From the NCBI GenBank assembly GCA_947175715.1, contig CAMWOD010000076.1:1-6218 (forward strand): a stretch of DNA of 6,218 nucleotides, written 5' to 3'. This document shows, piece by piece, positions 1 through 5,479 of this stretch. The notes below the pieces were generated by a model that worked only from the letters and a program-made list of their open reading frames with translations, was not told the origin of the DNA and searched no databases. A program made the translations under genes and the position numbers. How positions within the stretch are numbered: position 1 is the first letter of the stretch; each line of letters opens with the position of its first letter. The stretch is from an uncultured Porphyromonadaceae bacterium (lineage in GTDB: Bacteria > Bacteroidota > Bacteroidia > Bacteroidales > Muribaculaceae).

Positions 1-866
1 ATCCGGCAGTGCCCACTGTAAGTGTGATGAAGTATGTGGCACGATGTGAAAAGGTGCCGTCGATAGCACGAGAACTTGCCAAGCAGGGCTATAAATCAAC
101 ATATTATTACGGTGGAGATGCCAATTTTACCAATATGAAGGCATATTTGCTTTCGTCAGGATTTGACAAGGTGGTGTCGGACGTTGATTTCCCGGTGTCC
201 GACCGTATGTCGAAGTGGGGTGTGCTCGACCATCGGCTTCTGGAGCGTGCAATCGCCGATGTAAGAGATGGTAGTTCACCTTCATTCACTGTGATACAGA
301 CCTCGAGCAGCCATGAGCCCTTCGATGTGCCGTATAGCAATGAGAAACTTGACTTTGACAAGGCGGCCAATGCCTTTGGGTACACCGATGAGGTTGTGGC
401 GCAATTTGTCGATAATCTCCGTAGGTCGCCACGATGGGATAACGCCCTGGTTATACTCGTACCCGACCATTATGCGGCCTATCCACGCAATGAGGAGGAC
501 TTTCTAAAGCGTCATCATGTGCCGCTTGTAATGACTGGCGGAGCTCTCGCCAAAAATCATCGCCGTATTGAAGTGCCTATGTCGCAGAGCGATATTGCCG
601 CCACGTTATTAGGTGCGATGGGTCTCGACCACTCGGCTTTCCGATTTAGTCGTGATGTGATGTATCCGGGGGCTAAAGGAGCAGCCTTCTTCTCGAGCAT
701 CGGTAATGCCGGATGGGTCACCCCCAGCGATACTTTGGTTTATGAATATACCGGCGGGAAGGTAATCAATGGCGATACCGACCATGATGTAGCGTTAACG
801 CAACTTAAGGCGTTCTTGCAGATACTATACACTGACTTTGAGCAACCCCAATTGCTGGCTGATTGA
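1..866 (+). CDS. LTA synthase-like sulfatase-fold phosphotransferase, C-terminal part (5' end outside window)
   Basis: The reading frame is open from the left edge (first whole codon at 3) to TGA at 864-866, so only the C-terminal ~288 residues are present. The N-terminal membrane segments and the nucleophile threonine expected of this family lie upstream. Numbering from the GTG at 9, visible family signatures are YYYGGDANFTNMKAYL (32-47), SKWGVLDH (68-75), SSHEPF with H102, and VPDH with D153-H154. In characterised LTA synthases the equivalent Asp-His pair binds the catalytic metal and the equivalent of H102 binds substrate. The stretch SQSDIAATLLGAMGL and the tail ending AFLQILYTDFEQ also fit Bacteroidota members. 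LTA synthases act outside the cytoplasmic membrane and move phosphoglycerol from phosphatidylglycerol to an acceptor. Bacteroidota lack classical LTA, so the acceptor here is unknown; phosphoethanolamine transfer is a possible alternative. The PAP2 gene follows after 1 nt, so the two are probably co-transcribed. Confidence 0.88.
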   Translation, partial: PAVPTVSVMKYVARCEKVPSIARELAKQGYKSTYYYGGDANFTNMKAYLLSSGFDKVVSDVDFPVSDRMSKWGVLDHRLLERAIADVRDGSSPSFTVIQTSSSHEPFDVPYSNEKLDFDKAANAFGYTDEVVAQFVDNLRRSPRWDNALVILVPDHYAAYPRNEEDFLKRHHVPLVMTGGALAKNHRRIEVPMSQSDIAATLLGAMGLDHSAFRFSRDVMYPGAKGAAFFSSIGNAGWVTPSDTLVYEYTGGKVINGDTDHDVALTQLKAFLQILYTDFEQPQLLAD

Positions 867-867
867 C

Positions 868-1518
868 ATGTCGATTATAGAATACATAGCAGATATTGAC
901 ACCAAAATATTTCTTGCTCTCAACGGCATGCACGCACAGTGGCTCGACCCTGCGATGTGGATGATGACGGGCAGGTTTTTCTGGGTGCCACTCTACGCAC
1001 TGCTACTGTGGTGGCTTTACAAGCGGTATCAATGGCGTGAGGCGACGGTGTACCTGTTGGCGGTAGTGCTTACAATTGTCATTGCCGATCAGGTGTGTGG
1101 CGGAGCGCTAAGGGGGTATATCGGAAGGCTCCGACCTGCCAATCCCGACAATCCGATTTCCGGCATGGTACACATAGTCAACGGGTACCGTGGCGGCAGT
1201 TTCGGTTTCCCATCGTGCCACGGAGCCAACTCATTCGGCTTAGCGGTGATAATGAGCCTGATAATGAAGCGTAGGTGGTTCACCATATGCATCATAATAT
1301 GGGCGCTGCTCAACAGCTATACGCGCATATACTTAGGGGTGCACTACCCCGGCGACATATTGGTGGGAGCCACATTTGGCTCGCTCGCTGCATGGGGCAT
1401 GTATCGGCTTGCCCGATGTGTAATCGACCGTTGGATTAAGGTTGATAAAACAGCGGCAGACAGTGTACCAGATAGTTGCGGGCCTCGATCCAGGGTAGGT
1501 AAATGCGGTCGTCGTTAG
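868..1518 (+). CDS. PAP2-family membrane phosphatase
   Basis: This encodes 216 residues from ATG 868. A TTG at 838 would extend the frame 10 codons into the upstream gene and is not preferred. The protein is hydrophobic with about five membrane segments (roughly 33-50, 59-75, 121-134, 136-151, 162-182). The three PAP2 phosphatase motifs are recognisable. Motif 1 is RGYIGRLRP (82-90), with Arg where the usual K-x6-RP has Lys. Motif 2 is PSCH (115-118). Motif 3 is TR-x5-H-x3-D (T152, R153, H159, D163), with Thr where Ser is usual. The two histidines are the expected catalytic pair. Family members dephosphorylate lipid phosphates such as phosphatidic acid, phosphatidylglycerol phosphate or undecaprenyl pyrophosphate; the substrate cannot be chosen from sequence. 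The start lies 1 nt after the stop of the LTA-synthase-like gene (TGACATG), suggesting translational coupling. The last ~27 residues are hydrophilic, lie antisense to the neighbouring phosphatase gene, and look like an extension rather than part of the fold. Confidence 0.9.
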   Translation: MSIIEYIADIDTKIFLALNGMHAQWLDPAMWMMTGRFFWVPLYALLLWWLYKRYQWREATVYLLAVVLTIVIADQVCGGALRGYIGRLRPANPDNPISGMVHIVNGYRGGSFGFPSCHGANSFGLAVIMSLIMKRRWFTICIIIWALLNSYTRIYLGVHYPGDILVGATFGSLAAWGMYRLARCVIDRWIKVDKTAADSVPDSCGPRSRVGKCGRR

Positions 1519-2698
1519 GAATGAGCTTTATGGGATGCTCATTGAGGTCGAAGCGCACATAGTAATCTCCTTTCTTCCCACCCTTGAAAAGTATCATCTG
1601 CAAGTTGGCGGCCATGGGCACGTTTTGGAAATCCATCCAGTGTTGTCCCACAGTGTCAAAATAGTTGGTCAGGTAGTAGCTGCCCTGTACGCGCATCAAC
1701 GACAACAGTGGGAACAGGGTCTCGGCATGTCCAAAACGCAGGTCAACCGTAGCCGGATTTACGCCGGCAATAAACTCGTCGGTAAGAGTGATGATATTGA
1801 GGAGCAGCTGCGATGCTATGTCGGCCGGTATTGACGACTGAGTTGTGGCGGCGCGTTGCAGGTATTGGCGTAGATTGAATATCGACCATAGGGCGTTGTA
1901 CTCATCAAGGGTAAAATAGTCGAGTGCATTGGCTTCAACGCTCATGGCGCTTAGTCCGGCTATCACGTAATATTCGGTGAGTGAAAGATTCTGTGGGTCC
2001 TTGTCGCCGTAGTTGTATCCTTTGCCCACCACACGCTCAATTGGTGCTGAGGGAGCCGTGGACTTGAAGTATGGATCGTAGGCTTCTTTCCAGGTGCCCC
2101 CCTTGATATAGGCGATGTAATCCTGGTCAACGTCGAATGGACGCATCAGTGCGGAATTTTTACGGCCTGTCGAGGTGTTGATTTCCACATGATTGTTGAG
2201 GCGGTCGAGTTGATGCACGAAGCTGAACATGCTCATCATTGACCGTGGGGAGTAAGATGATATTGCATTGACCACACCATCGGTAAAAGGTGCGGGGAAA
2301 GTGACAAACATTCTTGAAGCGATGCCGCGCTGCTCGGCCATACCCAGTGAGTCGAGAGCACCCCAGCGGTTATGGCTGGTTTCAATTACATGGTCGACGA
2401 GTTTCGACAGTTTTATACCCAGTGGCGTGATGGAGCCTTGTTGTTGGGCCGATTCCAGCACCTGCTTAAGCTCCATACAGTGGGTGGCTGAGGCGGGATA
2501 GCGTGCTCCATGTCGCCCTACATGGCTTATATACACTGGTTTGAGTGAGTCGGGAGCAGCTATCGATTGCTCTGGAGCGGGGTAGGGCTTGAGACTTCCC
2601 TGGCAGTCGGCTGCAGGATAGTGGGTAGCGGTAGGATCGGCTGCGTAAGTAGCCATTGCGGCAAGCAGCACGCATATTGACAGAATAACTTTATGCAT
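1436..2698 (-). CDS. Secreted MINPP-like histidine phosphatase (clade 2), probable inositol polyphosphate phosphatase
   Basis: This encodes 420 residues from ATG 2698-2696. That start places a clean signal peptide at the N-terminus (MHKVILSICVLLAAMATYA, likely cut after A19); an upstream TTG at 2731 is rejected. The catalytic motif RHGARYP is at 62-68, with H63 as the expected phosphohistidine. The proton-donor motif is HAE (324-326) within RFGHAETLFPLLSLM. HAE rather than the HD of classical acid phosphatases is the mark of multiple inositol polyphosphate phosphatases. The segment SYSPRSMMSM (148-157) corresponds to a substrate-binding arginine region. Length fits the family. Known Bacteroides homologues dephosphorylate phytate (InsP6), so release of phosphate and inositol from dietary phytate is the likely role. 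No convincing lipobox is present; C9 lies inside the hydrophobic core. The gene is monocistronic here, divergent from the TPR gene, and its 3' end overlaps the PAP2 gene by 83 bp. Confidence 0.92.
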   Translation of the reverse strand: MHKVILSICVLLAAMATYAADPTATHYPAADCQGSLKPYPAPEQSIAAPDSLKPVYISHVGRHGARYPASATHCMELKQVLESAQQQGSITPLGIKLSKLVDHVIETSHNRWGALDSLGMAEQRGIASRMFVTFPAPFTDGVVNAISSYSPRSMMSMFSFVHQLDRLNNHVEINTSTGRKNSALMRPFDVDQDYIAYIKGGTWKEAYDPYFKSTAPSAPIERVVGKGYNYGDKDPQNLSLTEYYVIAGLSAMSVEANALDYFTLDEYNALWSIFNLRQYLQRAATTQSSIPADIASQLLLNIITLTDEFIAGVNPATVDLRFGHAETLFPLLSLMRVQGSYYLTNYFDTVGQHWMDFQNVPMAANLQMILFKGGKKGDYYVRFDLNEHPIKLIPNDDRIYLPWIEARNYLVHCLPLFYQP

Positions 2699-2714
2699 AG
2701 TCGGGTATATTTCG

Positions 2715-2722
2715 TAAATTTG
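2715..2722 (+). promoter_or_regulatory. Bacteroidota-type promoter -7 element for the TPR gene
   Basis: TAAATTTG matches the Bacteroidota -7 consensus TAnnTTTG exactly and lies 24 nt before the TPR start codon, so a very short leader is predicted. The upstream half is weak: TTTATG at 2690-2695, inside the first codons of the divergent phosphatase gene, is the only candidate -33 element at about the right spacing. This is a motif match only. Confidence 0.55.
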
Positions 2723-2728
2723 AACGCT

Positions 2729-2736
2729 CAAAAATA
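2729..2736 (-). promoter_or_regulatory. Bacteroidota-type promoter -7 element for the MINPP-like gene
   Basis: The minus strand reads TATTTTTG, an exact match to TAnnTTTG, ending 30 nt before the phosphatase start codon. A GTTG (complement of 2757-2760) lies 20 nt upstream and fits the -33 TTTG consensus at three of four bases with normal spacing. That -33 element falls inside codons 4-5 of the TPR gene. This is a motif match only. Confidence 0.55.
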
Positions 2737-2746
2737 CGCAAAAATT

Positions 2747-3016
2747 ATGGATGTCACAACCATTAACTCATATATATCGGCAAATCGTCTTGACGAGGCT
2801 CTCGCTTTAATCAGCCGTGCTCTTAACGAAAATCCACAAGATGCCGAGGCTCTGTTTGCCCGTGGTCGCATCAACTGGCGCAAGGGTCTTCGCGGCGAGG
2901 CTATATCTGATTATGAGGCAGCGGTGGCTATTGACCCCGCGAGCCCGGCGAGAATTGCTCTCGACCAGGCTCGCGATGTAATGGATTTTTTTAATCCTGA
3001 TATTTTTAATCCGTAG
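2747..3016 (+). CDS. Small TPR protein (about 89 residues)
   Basis: This encodes 89 residues from ATG 2747. An in-frame ATG at 2693 is rejected because it lies upstream of the predicted -7 box and its extra residues have no TPR character. The protein is one to two tetratricopeptide helix pairs: NRLDEALALISRALNENPQD (11-30), AEALFARGRINWRKGLRGEA (31-50), then ISDYEAAVAIDPAS with the typical TPR alanine, tyrosine and proline positions. It ends in a near-exact 5-residue tandem repeat, DFFNP-DIFNP, directly before the stop. To my knowledge, short TPR proteins with an aromatic/NP tail of this kind occur in Bacteroidales. TPRs bind other proteins; the partner is unknown. No signal peptide is seen, so it is probably cytoplasmic. 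It is divergent from the phosphatase gene and converges on cbiM with a 1-nt gap. Confidence 0.82.
   Translation: MDVTTINSYISANRLDEALALISRALNENPQDAEALFARGRINWRKGLRGEAISDYEAAVAIDPASPARIALDQARDVMDFFNPDIFNP
2984..3013 (+). repeat. 15-bp tandem duplication at the 3' end of the TPR gene
   Basis: Two adjacent 15-bp units (2984-2998 and 2999-3013) agree at 13 of 15 positions and share TTTTTAATCC. They encode DFFNP and DIFNP, the last ten residues of the TPR protein, and the stop codon follows directly. The near-identity at DNA level suggests either a recent duplication or strong constraint on this short peptide motif. Confidence 0.7.
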
Positions 3017-3017
3017 A

Positions 3018-4013
3018 TTAATAGTAGCGGTGGAATACAGTGGCCTGCGCCTGTGCTTTTCTGCGTTTTGAGCGGAAAGTGACCATACCGATTACGAATA
3101 TCGTGGTGAGCACGATGCCGATGCCGATGATGCCGGAGATGCGCAGCGAGTAGTCGGGAATCACAATTGTGAATGAGCGCGATACGGGTGCTAAGTTGGG
3201 CAACTCACCTACATTGGCAGCCAGCCAGTTGAATCCATCGGGGTTGAATGCTGAGATCCAGGCGAAAGCAACGCCCATGCATATTGTGATAATGCCGAGT
3301 GTGAGCAGTGTGAGTCGACGGTTGTGAGTTCTCACTCTCTCAACGGCTGTGTTGGAGACACCCCAGGGTGAGTGTGATTCCTGGAGGATGTCGGGCGACG
3401 TACGCTGAACGAATATCAGTACCATGCCCATTACCACACCTTCGCATATGCCTATAGCAAGATGTACGGGTAGCGTTGCGAGTAGAAAATCGTAGAACGA
3501 AAGGGTAGAAGCTCCCGAAAGTGCTGTTTCAACGCTTACAGCCACAGCTCCGAGTTCAAGCGCTATAGTTGATGAGAGTATTGACACGCCCATAAGTCGA
3601 GCCTGAGAGGCAGGGATGCGCATGAACGGGCGGTAGAACAAGGGGTAAGCCACCAGACATCCCATCACACCCATATTTAATATGTTGCAACCGAGAGCCA
3701 TCAGGCCACCATCGCCGAACAATACGCATTGCACTATCACTACAGCGCAGAGGGTGAGAAAGCCGCACCACGGACCGAGCAGCGCAGCCAGCAGTACACC
3801 TCCCACGATGTGCCCGCTTGTGCCGGTGCCGGGAATAGAGAAAGTGATCATCTGGGCTGCGAAGATGAACGCTGCCATGATTGCCATCAGTACTATCGAG
3901 TTGCGACGAGGACCATTTATGGCGCGCTTGGCTGCAATGACGATGAGGGCTATTGAAATCGCTCCTGCGACTATAGCCACGGGGGCTGAAACGAGAGTGT
4001 CGGTGAGGTGCAT
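3018..4013 (-). CDS. cbiM: CbiM/NikM-type nickel/cobalt transport membrane protein with C-terminal PDGLE-like (NikN-type) segment
   Basis: This encodes 331 residues and is a polytopic membrane protein. It starts MHLTDTLVSAP, corresponding to the MHIPDG start of CbiM/NikM. In that family the Met1 amine and His2 help bind the metal, which also fixes this start codon. IPGTGTSGHIVGG (60-72, H68) matches the conserved GGTSGHLLGG region that supplies a further metal-binding histidine. DGGLMALGCNILNMGVMG (101-118) and HLAIGICEGVV (184-194) are further CbiM signatures. A linker at about 205-232 leads to a membrane segment (~235-255), then FNPDGFNWLAANVGE (257-271), a diverged form of the PDGLE motif, and a last membrane segment (~291-312). 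This is the architecture of fused NikMN proteins, the substrate-binding part of ECF-type Ni/Co importers. No CbiQ or CbiO partner gene is adjacent downstream. Nickel is favoured over cobalt because a urea transporter lies upstream; the specificity is inference. Confidence 0.86.
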   Translation of the reverse strand: MHLTDTLVSAPVAIVAGAISIALIVIAAKRAINGPRRNSIVLMAIMAAFIFAAQMITFSIPGTGTSGHIVGGVLLAALLGPWCGFLTLCAVVIVQCVLFGDGGLMALGCNILNMGVMGCLVAYPLFYRPFMRIPASQARLMGVSILSSTIALELGAVAVSVETALSGASTLSFYDFLLATLPVHLAIGICEGVVMGMVLIFVQRTSPDILQESHSPWGVSNTAVERVRTHNRRLTLLTLGIITICMGVAFAWISAFNPDGFNWLAANVGELPNLAPVSRSFTIVIPDYSLRISGIIGIGIVLTTIFVIGMVTFRSKRRKAQAQATVFHRYY

Positions 4014-4027
4014 AGTTGAAACTTTTT

Positions 4028-4075
4028 TGATGAAAATTAAAAATCGAGAGTAGATTTTTGATCTGCTCTCGATTT
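4028..4075 (-). terminator. Strong hairpin plus T-rich tail between the MFS gene and cbiM
   Basis: AAATCGAGAG at 4041-4050 is the exact inverse of CTCTCGATTT at 4066-4075. The inner bases TAGAT/ATCTG extend the stem to 15 bp with one G-T wobble and a 5-nt loop (4056-4060). On the minus strand the stem starts 21 nt after the MFS stop codon and is followed by TTTAATTTT, so it fits an intrinsic terminator for the urea transporter-MFS transcript. It ends 27 nt before the cbiM start, so it may be leaky or regulated. On the + strand only ATTAA follows the stem, so bidirectional action is less likely. Confidence 0.72.
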
Positions 4076-4096
4076 ATTAACACCTCTTGTCGTATT

Positions 4097-5461
4097 TTAG
4101 TTCGGTTGTGGCGCACCCTTAGCGATTCCGCGCATACCGACGAAAATCCAGCCTATCACCGCTCCCGCCACCATCACTCCTATTGAGATGCCAAGCACAA
4201 GGGTCATACCACCGGCTTGGAGCCATATCGGCATGAAGAATACACCGGCCACGGCTCCTACTTTGCCAAGCATCGATGCGATACCGGCTCCGGCCGCACG
4301 GTCGACTACGGGATAAACCTGCGATGGTATTACGAATGTCACCAGGTGAGGACCTGCGTTGAGGAATATCTCAAATATCACAAATCCAAGAATTATCACC
4401 CATAAAGGCCAGTGCCACAGGTATCCCAACATTAGTATCACCAATCCCAATGCGCATATCAAGAAGCCCCAGCTCAACAGTTGCACGTGGTTTATCTTGT
4501 TGAGAAGCCAAAGTCCTAAAGCGAAACCTGGAAGTATGAAGAAGTTGATTACGGTAGTGAGCTCTACGGAGTTAATCACCTTGGCTATACCCTGTGCGTT
4601 GTTAGCATCAATGCCAAGGGCCAATACGAGCACAGGTAGGAATACACCGAATCCGTATACGCCCAATCCCTCGCAAGCCCATGGAATACCGCTGTATATC
4701 ACACGAATAAGATTGCGGCCTCGGAACATTTCACCCCAGGTGGCACTCTTGGTCTTCGCTGCCGCAGGGAGAGGAGTTATCACCACTCCGTCGCCCAGGA
4801 AGAAGCGTGTGGCTTGCTGAGCGTCGGCAGTGCGCCCCTTGAGCATGAGCCAGCGAGGTGATTCAGCCCAACGAATGCGCATCAACAGGGTTATCACACC
4901 TAACGCTGTGATGATAAGCATGGTGTCGCTCCACAGTTGCGGCTCAGGATCACCCTTAAGAATCATATAGCAAATACCTGCTGCACCCATGAATCCAAGC
5001 GCACATGAACCTTTGGCGATTCCCACCATGATTTGCTGCCAGCGCTTGGGCATGATTTCAGATATGTACGACTGATCGAGTGAATAGCCACCTCCCACGC
5101 CAAGGCCGGCGATGAACAAGCCAATCACAGCACATGTGACAGTGGGAAATAACCATGAAATCAAAGAACCTAAGATGATGATGACAGCACATAGCCTGAA
5201 CCAGATAAGATACCCCATTTTATCGCTCAATTTCCCGATGATGGGCGAACCGATCGATATACCCACCAATGCCGATGCGCCGAGCACACCTTGCATGGCC
5301 GTTGACAATTCGGGATGAGAAATGAGATTGAGCATCGGTATCATTACACCTGCGACTGTCGATAGTGCGGCTCCGATAATCTGCTCCATCGAGCTTACTA
5401 TCAGCACCCACCAGTTGCCGCGCCGCAGGGGCATCGTTTCTATGTTGACTTGTGTTGCCAT
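4097..5461 (-). CDS. MFS transporter, sugar-porter/metabolite-symporter type
   Basis: This encodes 454 residues from ATG 5461-5459, a normal length for a 12-helix major facilitator. The loop between helices 2 and 3 has the MFS signature GKLSDKMGYLIWFR (76-89). GLGVGGGYSLDQSYISEIMPKRWQ (119-141) matches the helix 4-5 region with its charged motif. WAESPRWLMLKGR (198-210) is the PESPRWL-like motif after helix 6, followed by a cytoplasmic loop at about 211-250. IPSQVYPVVDRAAGAG (378-393) is the second-half counterpart resembling the PTEVYPT-R-GxG motif. These place it in the sugar porter/organic-ion symporter branch, but the substrate cannot be read from sequence. It starts 18 nt after the stop of the urea transporter on the same strand, so the two are very probably one operon. 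A role in moving a nitrogen compound or urease-linked metabolite is only a context inference. Confidence 0.87.
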   Translation of the reverse strand: MATQVNIETMPLRRGNWWVLIVSSMEQIIGAALSTVAGVMIPMLNLISHPELSTAMQGVLGASALVGISIGSPIIGKLSDKMGYLIWFRLCAVIIILGSLISWLFPTVTCAVIGLFIAGLGVGGGYSLDQSYISEIMPKRWQQIMVGIAKGSCALGFMGAAGICYMILKGDPEPQLWSDTMLIITALGVITLLMRIRWAESPRWLMLKGRTADAQQATRFFLGDGVVITPLPAAAKTKSATWGEMFRGRNLIRVIYSGIPWACEGLGVYGFGVFLPVLVLALGIDANNAQGIAKVINSVELTTVINFFILPGFALGLWLLNKINHVQLLSWGFLICALGLVILMLGYLWHWPLWVIILGFVIFEIFLNAGPHLVTFVIPSQVYPVVDRAAGAGIASMLGKVGAVAGVFFMPIWLQAGGMTLVLGISIGVMVAGAVIGWIFVGMRGIAKGAPQPN

Positions 5462-5479
5462 AAAGGATTAGAGTAGTTA

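Noticed and set aside
838..867. TTG start at 838 for the PAP2 protein, overlapping the upstream gene
   Set aside because: ATG 868 sits directly after the upstream stop and the added ten residues look like out-of-frame sequence of the upstream gene.
2666..2698. Lipoprotein signal in the MINPP-like protein at Cys9
   Set aside because: The cysteine lies inside the hydrophobic core, without a proper lipobox at its end; a standard signal peptidase site after A19 is more likely.
2699..2731. TTG start at 2731 for the MINPP-like protein
   Set aside because: The extra 11 residues would bury the signal peptide; ATG 2698 gives a standard secretion signal and fits the promoter position.
2693..2746. Upstream ATG start for the TPR protein at 2693
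   Set aside because: It lies upstream of the predicted -7 promoter element, overlaps the phosphatase start codon, and adds residues with no TPR character; ATG 2747 fits better.
3006..3021. Six-base inverted repeat (TTAATC/GATTAA) spanning the stops of the TPR and cbiM genes as a shared terminator
   Set aside because: The stem is short and AT-rich, and neither strand has a proper T-run after it, so it is not convincing as a terminator.
4032..4039. Dedicated cbiM promoter (TAATTTTC on the minus strand)
   Set aside because: The last consensus base is wrong and there is no TTTG-like element 19-21 nt upstream; it overlaps the terminator tail and is not listed as a feature.
3556..4116. Long open frames overlapping cbiM and the MFS gene on other frames (for example 3556-4116 on the minus strand, 3682-4053 and 4359-4820 on the plus strand)
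   Set aside because: They have no recognisable domain, are rich in Arg, His, Ser or Pro, and are fully covered by membrane proteins with clear family signatures.
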